Shown here: positions 42,946 to 51,343 of the stretch, one piece after another
Layout of the letters: each line of letters starts with the position of its first letter
Numbering within the stretch: the stretch's first letter is position 1
The notes under the pieces: model-generated
What the model was told of the DNA's origin: nothing
What the model saw: only the letters and a program-made list of their open reading frames with translations
Database searches by the model: none
Source of the DNA: Cribrihabitans_A neustonicus
GTDB lineage: Bacteria > Pseudomonadota > Alphaproteobacteria > Rhodobacterales > Rhodobacteraceae
DNA: 64,000 bases
Assembly (NCBI RefSeq): GCF_048820895.1
Contig: NZ_JBMERQ010000002.1
Span: forward strand, 62,001 to 126,000
Reading direction: 5' to 3'
Made by a program: the position numbers and the translations under genes

Positions 42946-43735
42946 CCTGTCCCTGCTTGTGAAAGCGGCGGAACGGGCCGGAGACATCGCCAGCCGCTTC
43001 ACAGGATCCAAGGCCCGGCGCTGGGACAAGCCCGAAGGCGCGGGCCCGGTGACGGAAGCTGACCTGGAAGTGAACGCCATGCTGGAGGACGTGCTGCGCA
43101 AGGCCCGCCCCGGTTACGGCTGGCTGTCGGAAGAAAGCGAGGACAGCCACGACAGGCTTTCGCGCCGCCGCGTCTTCATCATCGACCCGATCGACGGCAC
43201 CCGCAGCTTCGCCGAGGGGTCGCGCACCTGGGCGCATTCGCTTGCGGTGGCGGAGGATGGCGAGGTGACCGCAGCGGTGATCTACCTGCCGCTGCGGGAG
43301 CTTATGTACACCGCCGCCCGCGGCGGGGGTGCCGTCTGCAACGGTGTGCCGGTCACGGTTGCGCCCGGTACCGACCTCGCCCGTGCCGAGGTGCTGGCCG
43401 CCAAGCCCAACCTGGACGCGCGCCACTGGTCCGGCGGCACCGCACCCGCGTTCAAACGCTGCTACCGGCCCTCGCTGGCCTACCGGCTGGCTAAGGTTGC
43501 CGATGGCCGCTTCGGTGCGATGCTGACACTCCGGCGCAGCTGGGAGTGGGACATTGCCGCGGGCGATCTTCTTCTGCGGGAAGCGGGCGGGACCCTTACG
43601 GACCGGTTCGGCGCGCCCCTGCGGTTCAACAATAAACATCCGCAGCTCAATGGCGTGGTGGCGGGCAATCCGGCGCTGCACCGCGCGCTTCTGGACGCGC
43701 TGGACCCGGCCAGCCCCGGCATCACCCCCATTTGA
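42932..43735 (+). CDS. inositol monophosphatase-family phosphatase (CysQ-like)
   Basis: A 267-residue lithium-sensitive-type phosphatase. Metal-binding motifs: LSEESED at about 65-71, DPIDGTRSF at 85-93 and WEWDIAAGD near 204. Members include CysQ (3'-phosphoadenosine 5'-phosphate hydrolysis) and SuhB; the SEESED and RRRVFIIDPIDGT pattern is closer to CysQ. It starts at TTG 42932 inside the end of pmbA, with AGGGA upstream, so it depends on pmbA transcription. Confidence 0.87.
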   Translation: MPETDLSLLVKAAERAGDIASRFTGSKARRWDKPEGAGPVTEADLEVNAMLEDVLRKARPGYGWLSEESEDSHDRLSRRRVFIIDPIDGTRSFAEGSRTWAHSLAVAEDGEVTAAVIYLPLRELMYTAARGGGAVCNGVPVTVAPGTDLARAEVLAAKPNLDARHWSGGTAPAFKRCYRPSLAYRLAKVADGRFGAMLTLRRSWEWDIAAGDLLLREAGGTLTDRFGAPLRFNNKHPQLNGVVAGNPALHRALLDALDPASPGITPI

Positions 43736-43807
43736 GAGGCGCACAAGCTGCCTCCGTCGCAACAGGGGGCTGGAAATCCGCGAGTTTTTCACAGACAAAG
43801 CCGCATG

Positions 43808-43837
43808 TTGCGGATAGTTTGGCGCAAAACATTATAA
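43808..43837 (+). promoter_or_regulatory. possible promoter of the KDO-transferase-like gene
   Basis: TTGCGG (43808-43813) and TTATAA (43832-43837) are 18 bases apart in an AT-rich patch. The predicted transcription start falls only a few bases before the ATG at 43848, and no ribosome site precedes that ATG, so the message could be nearly leaderless. Confidence 0.35.
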
Positions 43838-43847
43838 AACGGACCCG

Positions 43848-45041
43848 ATGCAACAGACCACGACCGCTCCCAGCCGGCCCCCTGCCCTGCAGCCCCGTCC
43901 CGCGGGTGAACTGCTGTGGGTGCATGCGACCACGCCGGAGCGGTACCATGCCCTGTGCGACATCGGGCGGCGTCTGCAGAACCTGCGGCCGGACCTCATC
44001 ATCCTGGCGAGCTGGGAGCCCGGCATGCGGCTGGACCCGGCCGAGGGCTGCGATATCGCGGCCGGCCCCCTGGGCGAAGACACCCCGGGAGCGGCGCGCG
44101 CCTTCCTTGCCCATTGGAAACCCGACGCCTGCCTCTGGACCGGCGGCCCGCAGCGCCGGGTACTGCTGCGGCAGATGCGCGACCGCGGATTTCGGCTGGT
44201 GCTGGCTGACCTTCTGGAAGAGGAGCTCCCTGCCCGGGCCAGCCGCTGGCTGCCGGATCAGCGGCGGCGGCTGCTGGAAGCGGCGGACTGCATTCTCACC
44301 CCCTCGGAACCGCTGCGTGCGCAGCTGCTGAAGGCCGGCATCCCGCCGGAAAGGGTGGAGCGGTCCGCCAAGCTGCGCGTTTCCGCCACTCCGCCCGGCT
44401 GCAGCGCGGACGACCTGGCGGCGATGCAAAGGACGCTGGGCAGCCGCCCGGTCTGGCTTGCCGCGCATGTGCCCCCGGCCGAGCTGCGCGAAATCCTGGA
44501 CGCGCACCGCGGCGCGCTCCGGCTCCTGCACCGGTTGCTTCTGGTGATCTCGCTGGAGGATTACGGCGACCTGCCCGCGGCGCGCGACGTGCTCCGCGCG
44601 AGCGGTCTGCAATGGTCCGACTGGGAAACCGGAAGCGAGCCGGATGAATTCACTCAGGTGCTGCTGACCGGCGGCGAGGACCTGGGGCTCTGGTACCGGC
44701 TGGCGCCGGTGACGCTGGTTGCAAACAGCATGCGCCCCGGTGCGGCTGGCCTCGCGCCGCTGGACGCGGCCTCGCTTGGGTCGGCGCTGCTGCATGGTCC
44801 CGGGGTGTCCGCCCACAAGGAGATCTATGCCCGCCTGGGCGCGGCCGGGGCGGCAAAGATGGTGCGCGGGGCCGCCGCATTGGGCGAGGCGGTGGTGCAG
44901 CTCTCGGCACCGGACAAGGCGGCGGAGATGGCGCTGGCGGGCTGGCAGGCAGTGACCGAAAGCGCCGCCACCACCGACCTTCTGCTCGAAAAGGTGCAAA
45001 GCCTTCTGGACGCGCAAGAGGAGAGCCATGCGGGCGCCTGA
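43848..45041 (+). CDS. divergent 3-deoxy-D-manno-octulosonate (KDO) transferase-like protein
   Basis: A 397-residue GT-B protein of the KdtA/WaaA type. The start of the usual glycosyltransferase domain is recognisable (GELLWVHATTPERYHAL against the canonical LIWxHAASVGE), as is the C-terminal TGGEDLGLWYRLAPVTLVANSM and ASLGSALLHGP. However, the usual N-terminal membrane anchor is absent, the catalytic Glu motif is altered, and the GGSLxxxGGHNxLEP loop is degraded to ANSMRPGAAGLAPLD. It may be a specialised paralogue rather than the housekeeping enzyme. It overlaps lpxK by 14 bp, which keeps it in lipid A/KDO metabolism. Confidence 0.75.
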   Translation: MQQTTTAPSRPPALQPRPAGELLWVHATTPERYHALCDIGRRLQNLRPDLIILASWEPGMRLDPAEGCDIAAGPLGEDTPGAARAFLAHWKPDACLWTGGPQRRVLLRQMRDRGFRLVLADLLEEELPARASRWLPDQRRRLLEAADCILTPSEPLRAQLLKAGIPPERVERSAKLRVSATPPGCSADDLAAMQRTLGSRPVWLAAHVPPAELREILDAHRGALRLLHRLLLVISLEDYGDLPAARDVLRASGLQWSDWETGSEPDEFTQVLLTGGEDLGLWYRLAPVTLVANSMRPGAAGLAPLDAASLGSALLHGPGVSAHKEIYARLGAAGAAKMVRGAAALGEAVVQLSAPDKAAEMALAGWQAVTESAATTDLLLEKVQSLLDAQEESHAGA

Positions 45042-46029
45042 CTTCTGGCACAAGCCGCCCGGCGCCTTCGATCTGCGCGCGAGCCTGCTGGCGCCGCTGG
45101 GCTGGGGCTACGGCCGCGCCACCGCGGCGCGGCTTGCGCGGGCCGCACCCTACCGTGCCTCGGTGCCGGTGATCTGCGCCGGCAATCTGAATGCGGGCGG
45201 CACCGGCAAGACGCCCACTGTGATCTGGCTGCTGGAAGCGCTGAGCCGTATGGGCCACATCCCGCACGTGGTGAGCCGCGGCTATGGCGGCTCGCTGGAT
45301 GGGCCGGTGCAGGTGAACCCGGGCCGCCACTCAGCCGCCGAAACCGGCGACGAACCGCTGCTGCTTGCCGCCTTCGGCGAGGTCTGGGCCGCCCGCGACC
45401 GCGCCGCCGGGGTACGGGCGGCAGAGCACGCGGGCGCAACGGTAGTGGTGCTCGACGACGGATTCCAGAACCCCTCGGTCGCCAAGGATCTGTCGCTGGT
45501 GGTGGCCGATGCGCAAATGGGCTTCGGCAACGGCCGCTGCCTGCCCGCAGGCCCCCTGCGGGAGCCGGTGGCAGCCGGGCTGAAACGCGCCAGCGCGGTG
45601 CTGACGCTGGGGCCGGAACCCGCGCAAAGGAGCTTTGCCGCGGCCTGGGGCGGCGCGCTGGCCGGGCTGCCGCATTTCCAGGGCCGGCTGGAGCCGCTTC
45701 AGACAGGGATGCCCTGGCGGGGAACACGGGTGCTGGCGTTTGCGGGCATTGGCCATCCGGAGAAGTTCTTTGCGACCCTGCGGGACTTGGGCGCCGAGAT
45801 CGCCCGCGGCGAGGCGCTGGATGACCACCAGCCGCTCAGCCCGCAGCTCCTGAACCGCCTCGAGGCCGAGGCCAAGGCGCTGAACGCACAGCTCGTCACC
45901 ACCGAGAAGGACGCGGTGCGGCTTCCTGACAGTTTCCGCCCCAAGGTGATCACCCTGCCGGTGCGGCTGCAGATTGCCGGGGAAGAGCGGCTGAAGGAAC
46001 TGCTGCAGCAGGCCGCCCCCGCGCCCTGA
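45028..46029 (+). CDS. lpxK: tetraacyldisaccharide 4'-kinase
   Basis: A 333-residue inner-membrane-associated kinase that phosphorylates the 4' position of the lipid A disaccharide. The P-loop GNLNAGGTGKT is at 52-62; other family blocks are HVVSRGYGG, ETGDEPLLLA, VVVLDDGFQN and the C-terminal TTEKDAVRLP. GAGGAGAG precedes the ATG. It is co-transcribed with the KDO-transferase-like gene. Confidence 0.94.
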   Translation: MRAPDFWHKPPGAFDLRASLLAPLGWGYGRATAARLARAAPYRASVPVICAGNLNAGGTGKTPTVIWLLEALSRMGHIPHVVSRGYGGSLDGPVQVNPGRHSAAETGDEPLLLAAFGEVWAARDRAAGVRAAEHAGATVVVLDDGFQNPSVAKDLSLVVADAQMGFGNGRCLPAGPLREPVAAGLKRASAVLTLGPEPAQRSFAAAWGGALAGLPHFQGRLEPLQTGMPWRGTRVLAFAGIGHPEKFFATLRDLGAEIARGEALDDHQPLSPQLLNRLEAEAKALNAQLVTTEKDAVRLPDSFRPKVITLPVRLQIAGEERLKELLQQAAPAP

Positions 46030-46070
46030 CGGGAACGGCGCAAGCAATTCCGCCCAAGCGCAGGCCGCCG

Positions 46071-46105
46071 CGCATCTCCGGCGCGCCCCACGGGGCGGAG
46101 ATGCG
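46071..46105. terminator. hairpin after lpxK
   Basis: A 10-bp perfect stem (CGCATCTCCG at 46071-46080 with CGGAGATGCG at 46096-46105). Read on the minus strand, the part from 46092 to 46060 also resembles the right-hand core of the dispersed repeat at 28791 and 41323, so this may be a trimmed third copy now serving as a terminator. Confidence 0.5.
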
Positions 46106-46175
46106 CAGCTTGGCACCTGGAGATAACGGCTGTTTTTCACTTTGCAGATCAGTAATGACGGCAGTCATCACCACC

Positions 46176-46205
46176 AAAAAAGGCCCGGGGCGATCACCCC
46201 GGGCC
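46176..46205 (-). terminator. intrinsic terminator after the DsbA-like gene
   Basis: A 9-bp stem (GGCCCGGGG at 46182-46190 with CCCCGGGCC at 46197-46205, loop CGATCA) followed on the minus strand by six T residues. Confidence 0.88.
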
Positions 46206-46230
46206 ATCAGTTCCGTCAGCTCTGCGCCGC

Positions 46231-46902
46231 TCAGCTTTCCAGCTCGGCGTCGATCAGCTTCTTCAGGTCCTCGTACGGCTGGTTCGTCACTTTCTCGCCG
46301 TTGATGATGAAGGTCGGCGTCGACTCGATGCCGTCCTCAGTGGCGTTTTCCTGGTACCAGGTCACCAGAGTCTGCGCCTTGGCAGCGTCTTGCAGGCAGG
46401 CCTCCAGCTCGTTGTTCTCCAGCCCGGCGAGACGGCCGATCTTGCGCAGCTCCTCGACGATCTCATTGGCGCCGCCGGCGCGCGCCCAGTCGGACTGGCC
46501 CTCGTAGATGAGATCGGTGATGCCAAAGAACTTCTCCGGCCCGCTGCAGCGCGCGATCATCGACGCCCACAGCCCGTAGCGGTCGAAGTAGACCTCGCGG
46601 TAGACGAATTTGACCTTGCCGGTGTCGATGTAATCCGCCTTCAGCTTCTTGAAGGTCTCGTTGTGGAAGTTCGCGCAGTGCGGACAGGTGTAGGATGCAT
46701 ATTCGATCATCGTGACCGGGGCGTCCTCTTCCCCCATGACCATTTCGGTGATGGTGGAGGTATCGACTTCGGCCTCTTGCGCGTGGGCGGCGCCGACCAG
46801 CGGGTTGTGCGGCAGGCTGCCCTGGCCATTGAACCCCGAGATGGCATAGCCGCCGGCCACCAGTGCAACCGCGGCAAAGACGCCGGACATGAGACGGGTC
46901 AT
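46231..46902 (-). CDS. DsbA-family thiol:disulfide oxidoreductase
   Basis: A 223-residue exported protein. The N-terminus has a hydrophobic segment (about 5-22) and then AAHAQEA, a likely cleavage site. The thioredoxin-like fold with helical insertion carries the CPHC active site (C73, C76) in YASYTCPHCANFH and a cis-Pro in STPTFIING. CPHC is the oxidising DsbA dipeptide, so disulfide formation in periplasmic proteins is the likely role. It overlaps the upstream DciA-like gene by 4 bp. Confidence 0.9.
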   Translation of the reverse strand: MTRLMSGVFAAVALVAGGYAISGFNGQGSLPHNPLVGAAHAQEAEVDTSTITEMVMGEEDAPVTMIEYASYTCPHCANFHNETFKKLKADYIDTGKVKFVYREVYFDRYGLWASMIARCSGPEKFFGITDLIYEGQSDWARAGGANEIVEELRKIGRLAGLENNELEACLQDAAKAQTLVTWYQENATEDGIESTPTFIINGEKVTNQPYEDLKKLIDAELES

Positions 46903-47426
46903 TTGAACCCCTTTCGTTGTGATTTCTGTTTTGTCAGCACATTGCGCCCCAGCCTTTCCAGGGCGGCGCGCAAATCGTCGTTGGCCACCCCGGCGGCGGC
47001 CTGGCTGGCCTCGGCCGCATCCTGCGGATCCGGCTGCAGCGGCGACTGCACCTTGGGGGCGTATTGGAATTCCACGCGGCCCTCGGCGAATCCCGTCGGT
47101 GCGGTCTGGGTGATCAGCACCTTGGAGATCGCGTTGAAGCCGTAAACCGCGTTCACCCGCTCGCGCAGGCGTTCCTTCTGCATTTCCAGCATCGGGGCAT
47201 TGGCGCCGGTGGTGAGCACGGTGAGCGTGGCGCCCAGCGTGCTGCGCCCGTAGCCGACCTTGACCGGCCGCGCCATGGCGGCAATGTCGGGGCCGACGAT
47301 CTCTTCCCAGTGGGTGAGCAGGCGGGAAACCGCAAAACCGCGGCTTTCCCCGGCCTTGCGGATCTGCTCGTTGAGGAGCTGGGAGGTCCGTGCGAACCCG
47401 CGTGTTGTGCTGCGCCTGAATGCCAT
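46899..47426 (-). CDS. DUF721/DciA-like protein
   Basis: A 175-residue DUF721 protein: SQLLNEQIRKAGESRGFAVSRLLTHWEEIVGP and AMARPVKVGYGRSTLGATLTV are the family core; the C-terminal third is Ala/Gln-rich and probably disordered. DciA loads the DnaB helicase in many bacteria that lack DnaC, but alphaproteobacterial DUF721 proteins are less well tested. It reads into the DsbA-like gene (ATGA overlap) and is divergent from mutY. Confidence 0.83.
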   Translation of the reverse strand: MAFRRSTTRGFARTSQLLNEQIRKAGESRGFAVSRLLTHWEEIVGPDIAAMARPVKVGYGRSTLGATLTVLTTGANAPMLEMQKERLRERVNAVYGFNAISKVLITQTAPTGFAEGRVEFQYAPKVQSPLQPDPQDAAEASQAAAGVANDDLRAALERLGRNVLTKQKSQRKGFK

Positions 47427-47511
47427 GAACCTGGTTTTGCTAGAGTGGCGTACCTATTGTAAAGAGCCTCAATGCAGCTGCCAGCCCAACCGCCAGCCGG
47501 AAGGATAAAGA

Positions 47512-48576
47512 ATGCGTGACCTGAACGACGGCCGGACCGGGCTGAGCGGAGACCTGCTCAGCTGGTACGATGCCCACGCCCGCGAAATGCCCTGGCGGGT
47601 GGGGCCGGCCGCGCGCGCGGCGGGCGTGCGCCCCGATCCCTACCGCATCTGGCTGAGCGAGGTGATGCTCCAGCAGACCACGGTGGCGGCGGTGCGCGAG
47701 TACTTCCAGCGCTTCACCGCACGCTGGCCCACCGTGGCAGATCTTGCCGCCGCCGAGGACGCCGAGGTGATGGGCGAATGGGCGGGGCTCGGCTATTACG
47801 CCCGCGCCCGCAACCTCTTGAAATGCGCGCGGGTTGTGGCAAACGAACTGGAGGGTGTCTTCCCCGATACCTACGACGGCCTGCTGGAGCTGCCCGGCAT
47901 CGGGCCATACACCGCAGCCGCCATCGCCTCGATCGCCTTTGACCGGCCGGAATGCGTGCTTGACGGCAACGTGGAGCGGGTGATGACGCGGCTTTATGAC
48001 ATTCACGCGCCGCTGCCCGGGGTGAAGCCCGAGCTGAAGTCGCGAGCCGCGGCGCTCACTCCTTCGGTGCGGCCGGGCGACTACGCGCAGGCGGTGATGG
48101 ACCTGGGCGCGACGATCTGCACGCCACGGAATCCGGCCTGCGGCATCTGCCCCTGGCGTGAGCCCTGCGCGGCGCGGGGGGCAGGAACTGCGGCGGAGCT
48201 GCCGAAAAAGACGCCGAAGAAGCCGAAACCTACGCGCACCGGAATCATCTACCTTGCGCGTTCGGCCGAGGGCGCCTGGCTGATGGAGCGGCGGCCGGAG
48301 AAGGGGCTGCTGGGCGGCATGCTGGGCTGGCCCGGCTCGGACTGGGGCGAGGCACCGGCGCCGAACCCGCCGTTTGCAGCCGATTGGCAGGATCTGGGTG
48401 CCGAGGTGCGCCACACCTTCACCCATTTCCACCTGATCCTGACTGTGATGACCGCCGAGCTGCCCGCGGATTACACCCCAGCCCCGGGGCAGGAGGTGAT
48501 CGCGCGCCATGCCTTCAAGCCCTCGGACCTGCCGACGGTGATGCGCAAGGGCTTCGATCTGTGGCGCGGGCGCTGA
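47512..48576 (+). CDS. mutY: A/G-specific adenine glycosylase
   Basis: A 354-residue DNA glycosylase that removes A opposite 8-oxoG. The catalytic Glu is E50 (WLSEVMLQQT) and the catalytic Asp D151 (VLDGNVERV); the helix-hairpin-helix is LLELPGIGPYTAAAIA; the 4Fe-4S cluster is C-X6-C-X2-C-X5-C in CTPRNPACGICPWREPC. The C-terminal NUDIX-like domain that senses 8-oxoG (about 235-350) is present. GGAAGGA precedes the ATG. Confidence 0.95.
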   Translation: MRDLNDGRTGLSGDLLSWYDAHAREMPWRVGPAARAAGVRPDPYRIWLSEVMLQQTTVAAVREYFQRFTARWPTVADLAAAEDAEVMGEWAGLGYYARARNLLKCARVVANELEGVFPDTYDGLLELPGIGPYTAAAIASIAFDRPECVLDGNVERVMTRLYDIHAPLPGVKPELKSRAAALTPSVRPGDYAQAVMDLGATICTPRNPACGICPWREPCAARGAGTAAELPKKTPKKPKPTRTGIIYLARSAEGAWLMERRPEKGLLGGMLGWPGSDWGEAPAPNPPFAADWQDLGAEVRHTFTHFHLILTVMTAELPADYTPAPGQEVIARHAFKPSDLPTVMRKGFDLWRGR

Positions 48577-48648
48577 AGCCTCTTGGGTTTTTCGCAGGCC
48601 TTGCCTAGGCTCGGCCCGAACGCGCGCAGAAATTCGGGAGACCTTGGC

Positions 48649-49782
48649 ATGACTGCCTCCACCGCCCTGGCCCGCTGGCAAAACGTGCTGCCGTTCTGGA
48701 TGTCCTTTCTGCTGCCGCCTTTGGTCTGGTATGCCGCAGCGGAGGGCGGCTGGGCGCTGCTGCTGCCGCCTCTGTTCACCTGGCAGCTGTTTGCCATGCT
48801 CGACAAGGTGCTGGGGCTGAACCTCGACAACGCTGATCCCGAGACGCCCGAGCAGGACCTGAGGTGGTACAAGCGGCTGACCGCGGCCTGGGTGCCCTTG
48901 CAGTTCGTGATGCTGTTTGCGCTGATCTGGTACGTGAGCGGTGCGGGGCACCTGAGCAGCCTGGAGAAGGTGGCGGTCTTCCTCGGCGTCGGCGTGGTGA
49001 CCGGCACGATCGGCATTAACTACAGCCACGAGCTGATGCACCAGCCGAGCCGGGCCGAGCGCTGGCTGGCCGATATCCTGCTTGCCATGGTGCTCTACTC
49101 ACACTTCCGCTCCGAGCACCTCCTGGTGCATCACCGCTATGTCGGCACCCCGCGCGATCCGGTGACGGCGCGCTACAACGAGGGCTTCCACCGCTACTAC
49201 CCGCGGGTGCTGCGGCAATGCTGGCACTCCGCCTTCCGCGCTGAGGCAGAGAAGCTCGCCCGGAAGAACCGGCCCTGGACCGACCGCTCCAACCCGTTCT
49301 TCCGCTACTGGGGTCTGCAGGCGGCGATGCTTCTGCTGGCCTTTGCCCTGGGCGGGCTGACCGGTGTGCTGCTGTTCCTGGTTCAGGCGGGTGTCGCAGT
49401 CTGGCAGCTGGAGCTGGTGAACTACGTCGAGCACTACGGGCTGACCCGCAAGTATTTGGGTGATGGCCGCTATGAACCCGTTCAGCCGCGGCATTCCTGG
49501 AATGCGGCGCACAAGGCGTCGAACTGGCTGCTGATCAACCTGCAGCGCCATTCGGACCACCACTACAAGCCCAGCCGCCGCTTCCCGCTGCTGCAGAACC
49601 ACACCGAGACGGAGGCCCCGCAGCTTCCCTACGGCTATCCGGTGATGACGGTGGCAGCGCTGATCCCGCCCTTGTGGCGGCGGGTGATGAACCCGCGGGT
49701 GCGGCGCTGGCGGCAGCAGTATTACCCCGAGATCACCGACTGGCACCCCTACAACAAGGCGCTGAACCCGGCGCCGCGCTGA
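48649..49782 (+). CDS. alkB: alkane 1-monooxygenase (AlkB-type)
   Basis: A 377-residue integral-membrane di-iron hydroxylase. The His boxes are HELMH (127-131), HLLVHH (157-162) and LQRHSDHH (298-305), plus the AlkB-specific NYVEHYGL (258-265). About six membrane helices flank them. It adds a hydroxyl to the end of medium-chain alkanes using rubredoxin electrons; no rubredoxin gene is nearby. ATG at 48649 has GGGAG upstream and is the start that gives the usual N-terminus. Confidence 0.93.
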   Translation: MTASTALARWQNVLPFWMSFLLPPLVWYAAAEGGWALLLPPLFTWQLFAMLDKVLGLNLDNADPETPEQDLRWYKRLTAAWVPLQFVMLFALIWYVSGAGHLSSLEKVAVFLGVGVVTGTIGINYSHELMHQPSRAERWLADILLAMVLYSHFRSEHLLVHHRYVGTPRDPVTARYNEGFHRYYPRVLRQCWHSAFRAEAEKLARKNRPWTDRSNPFFRYWGLQAAMLLLAFALGGLTGVLLFLVQAGVAVWQLELVNYVEHYGLTRKYLGDGRYEPVQPRHSWNAAHKASNWLLINLQRHSDHHYKPSRRFPLLQNHTETEAPQLPYGYPVMTVAALIPPLWRRVMNPRVRRWRQQYYPEITDWHPYNKALNPAPR

Positions 49783-49786
49783 CGCC

Positions 49787-51172
49787 TCAGGACAGCGCCT
49801 GCACCGTCACCGGTTTCTCAAGCCCGCGCACCACCTGGTCCGGGTGCGCGGCGAAACCGTCGAGCAGCGCCGCGCCGTCATCGGCCTGCGCCGCGGCGTC
49901 GGCCAGGGGCTGGCTGATCACGATGCGGGCGTTCAGGGCGCGGGTCATCTTCTCCAGCCGCGCGGCGATGTTCACCGGCATCCCCAGCACCGCATATTCC
50001 AGCCGGTTGGCGCCGATGTCACCCAGCAGAGTCTCGCCGTAGTCGATGCCGATGCCTGCGCGCACAGGCTCCTCGCCGCGGCGGATACGGTCCTGGTTCC
50101 AGGCATCCAGCGCCGTCTGCATCGCCCGCGCGCAGGCCAGCGCATCGGCGGCGTCCCGCTCGCCTTCCAAAGGCGTGCCGAAGGTCGCCATCAGCCCGTC
50201 GCCCAGGTATTTGTCCAGCGTGCCGCCGTGCCGGAAGACCTCCGCCTCCATCAGCGCGTGGAATTCGCGCAGGAGCGCAATCACCTCGCGCGGGCGGCGT
50301 TCGGCGGTCATCCGCGTGAAGCCGATGATGTCGATGAACAGCACCGCGACCTGCTGGCTGCGCACCTGTTTCAGCGGCTCGTCATTCTGGGAGAGCTGCT
50401 CCACCACGTTGGGCGAGAAGTAGCGCGACAGGTTGGCGCGCTCCCGCGCAAGGCTCGCGTTGCTCATCAAGAGCCGGTCGAAACGGCGCACGGAAAAGCC
50501 CAGCGTCACCGCCACCAGCACAAAGACCACCGCCTCCTGGATCCGCAGCTCCACCACCAGATCGTAGGGATCGAGGAACCTCGACAGGTCCTCGCCAAGG
50601 CCGGTGGCGGCAATCTCGGCGTCGGAAAGCCCCGGACCGGGACCCACGATCCACCACACAAGCCCCAAGGTCCCGAGCCACATGATCGCGGTCCAGGTGC
50701 CGATCGCGATCACGGTGCGCCAGGAATAGGCCATCGTGCCGGCCGCGAGAATGACGAAGAAATACTGGAAATTGTCGAACCGGTAATACATCGCCACGGG
50801 AATGTCGCGGCTGTCGAAGGGGTTGGGCACGACCAGAGCAAAGGTCATGATGACAAGGTCCAGGAAGATCAGCAGCAGCTCCGCCCGCGACCTGCCGACC
50901 GTGCCGATCCGGCTGATGAACCACCCGTTCAGGCACAGGAGCGCGAGAATCCCGTGGTAGTAGATGACGCTCCACTTGGGGTTCAGGAAGGCGATGAAAA
51001 CCGCGATGAGCGGCAGCGCGATCCAGCGGGCCCGTACAGCAAGCTGAAGCCCCCGCCGCTTGTGGGCCTCCAGAAGTGCGGCGGCATATCGGGTGTCACT
51101 TCCCTCCGCGGGCTTGGCCCCCGCCTTGTTGGCGGCGGCGGTCTGCGGGGGGGAGAGGGCAATGTCGGCCAT
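49787..51172 (-). CDS. membrane-bound class III adenylate/guanylate cyclase
   Basis: A 461-residue protein with about six N-terminal membrane segments (residues 45-235, for example WIALPLIAVFIAFL) and a C-terminal cyclase homology domain (about 285-455). Metal-binding Asp residues are in VLFIDIIGFTRM and KYLGDGLMATFG; EYAVLGMPVNIAARLE holds the transition-state Asn and Arg. It resembles Rhizobium-type membrane cyclases that make cAMP. It converges on alkB with only 4 bp between stops. Substrate (ATP or GTP) is not assigned. Confidence 0.87.
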   Translation of the reverse strand: MADIALSPPQTAAANKAGAKPAEGSDTRYAAALLEAHKRRGLQLAVRARWIALPLIAVFIAFLNPKWSVIYYHGILALLCLNGWFISRIGTVGRSRAELLLIFLDLVIMTFALVVPNPFDSRDIPVAMYYRFDNFQYFFVILAAGTMAYSWRTVIAIGTWTAIMWLGTLGLVWWIVGPGPGLSDAEIAATGLGEDLSRFLDPYDLVVELRIQEAVVFVLVAVTLGFSVRRFDRLLMSNASLARERANLSRYFSPNVVEQLSQNDEPLKQVRSQQVAVLFIDIIGFTRMTAERRPREVIALLREFHALMEAEVFRHGGTLDKYLGDGLMATFGTPLEGERDAADALACARAMQTALDAWNQDRIRRGEEPVRAGIGIDYGETLLGDIGANRLEYAVLGMPVNIAARLEKMTRALNARIVISQPLADAAAQADDGAALLDGFAAHPDQVVRGLEKPVTVQALS

Positions 51173-51343
51173 CAGCTCATCCTTTCACTTGCGGTGCGGA
51201 CCATAATGTCCGCAAGCGCAAAACGCAGGCCCTCGATTGCCGCTGAGACAAAAAACCCCGCCTGAACGGCGGGGCAAGGTGAGGCGCCCCGGCTTCCGCC
51301 GCGGGCGCCCATTGCAGGTTGGTGCAATCGGTTGTGTAGGGGA

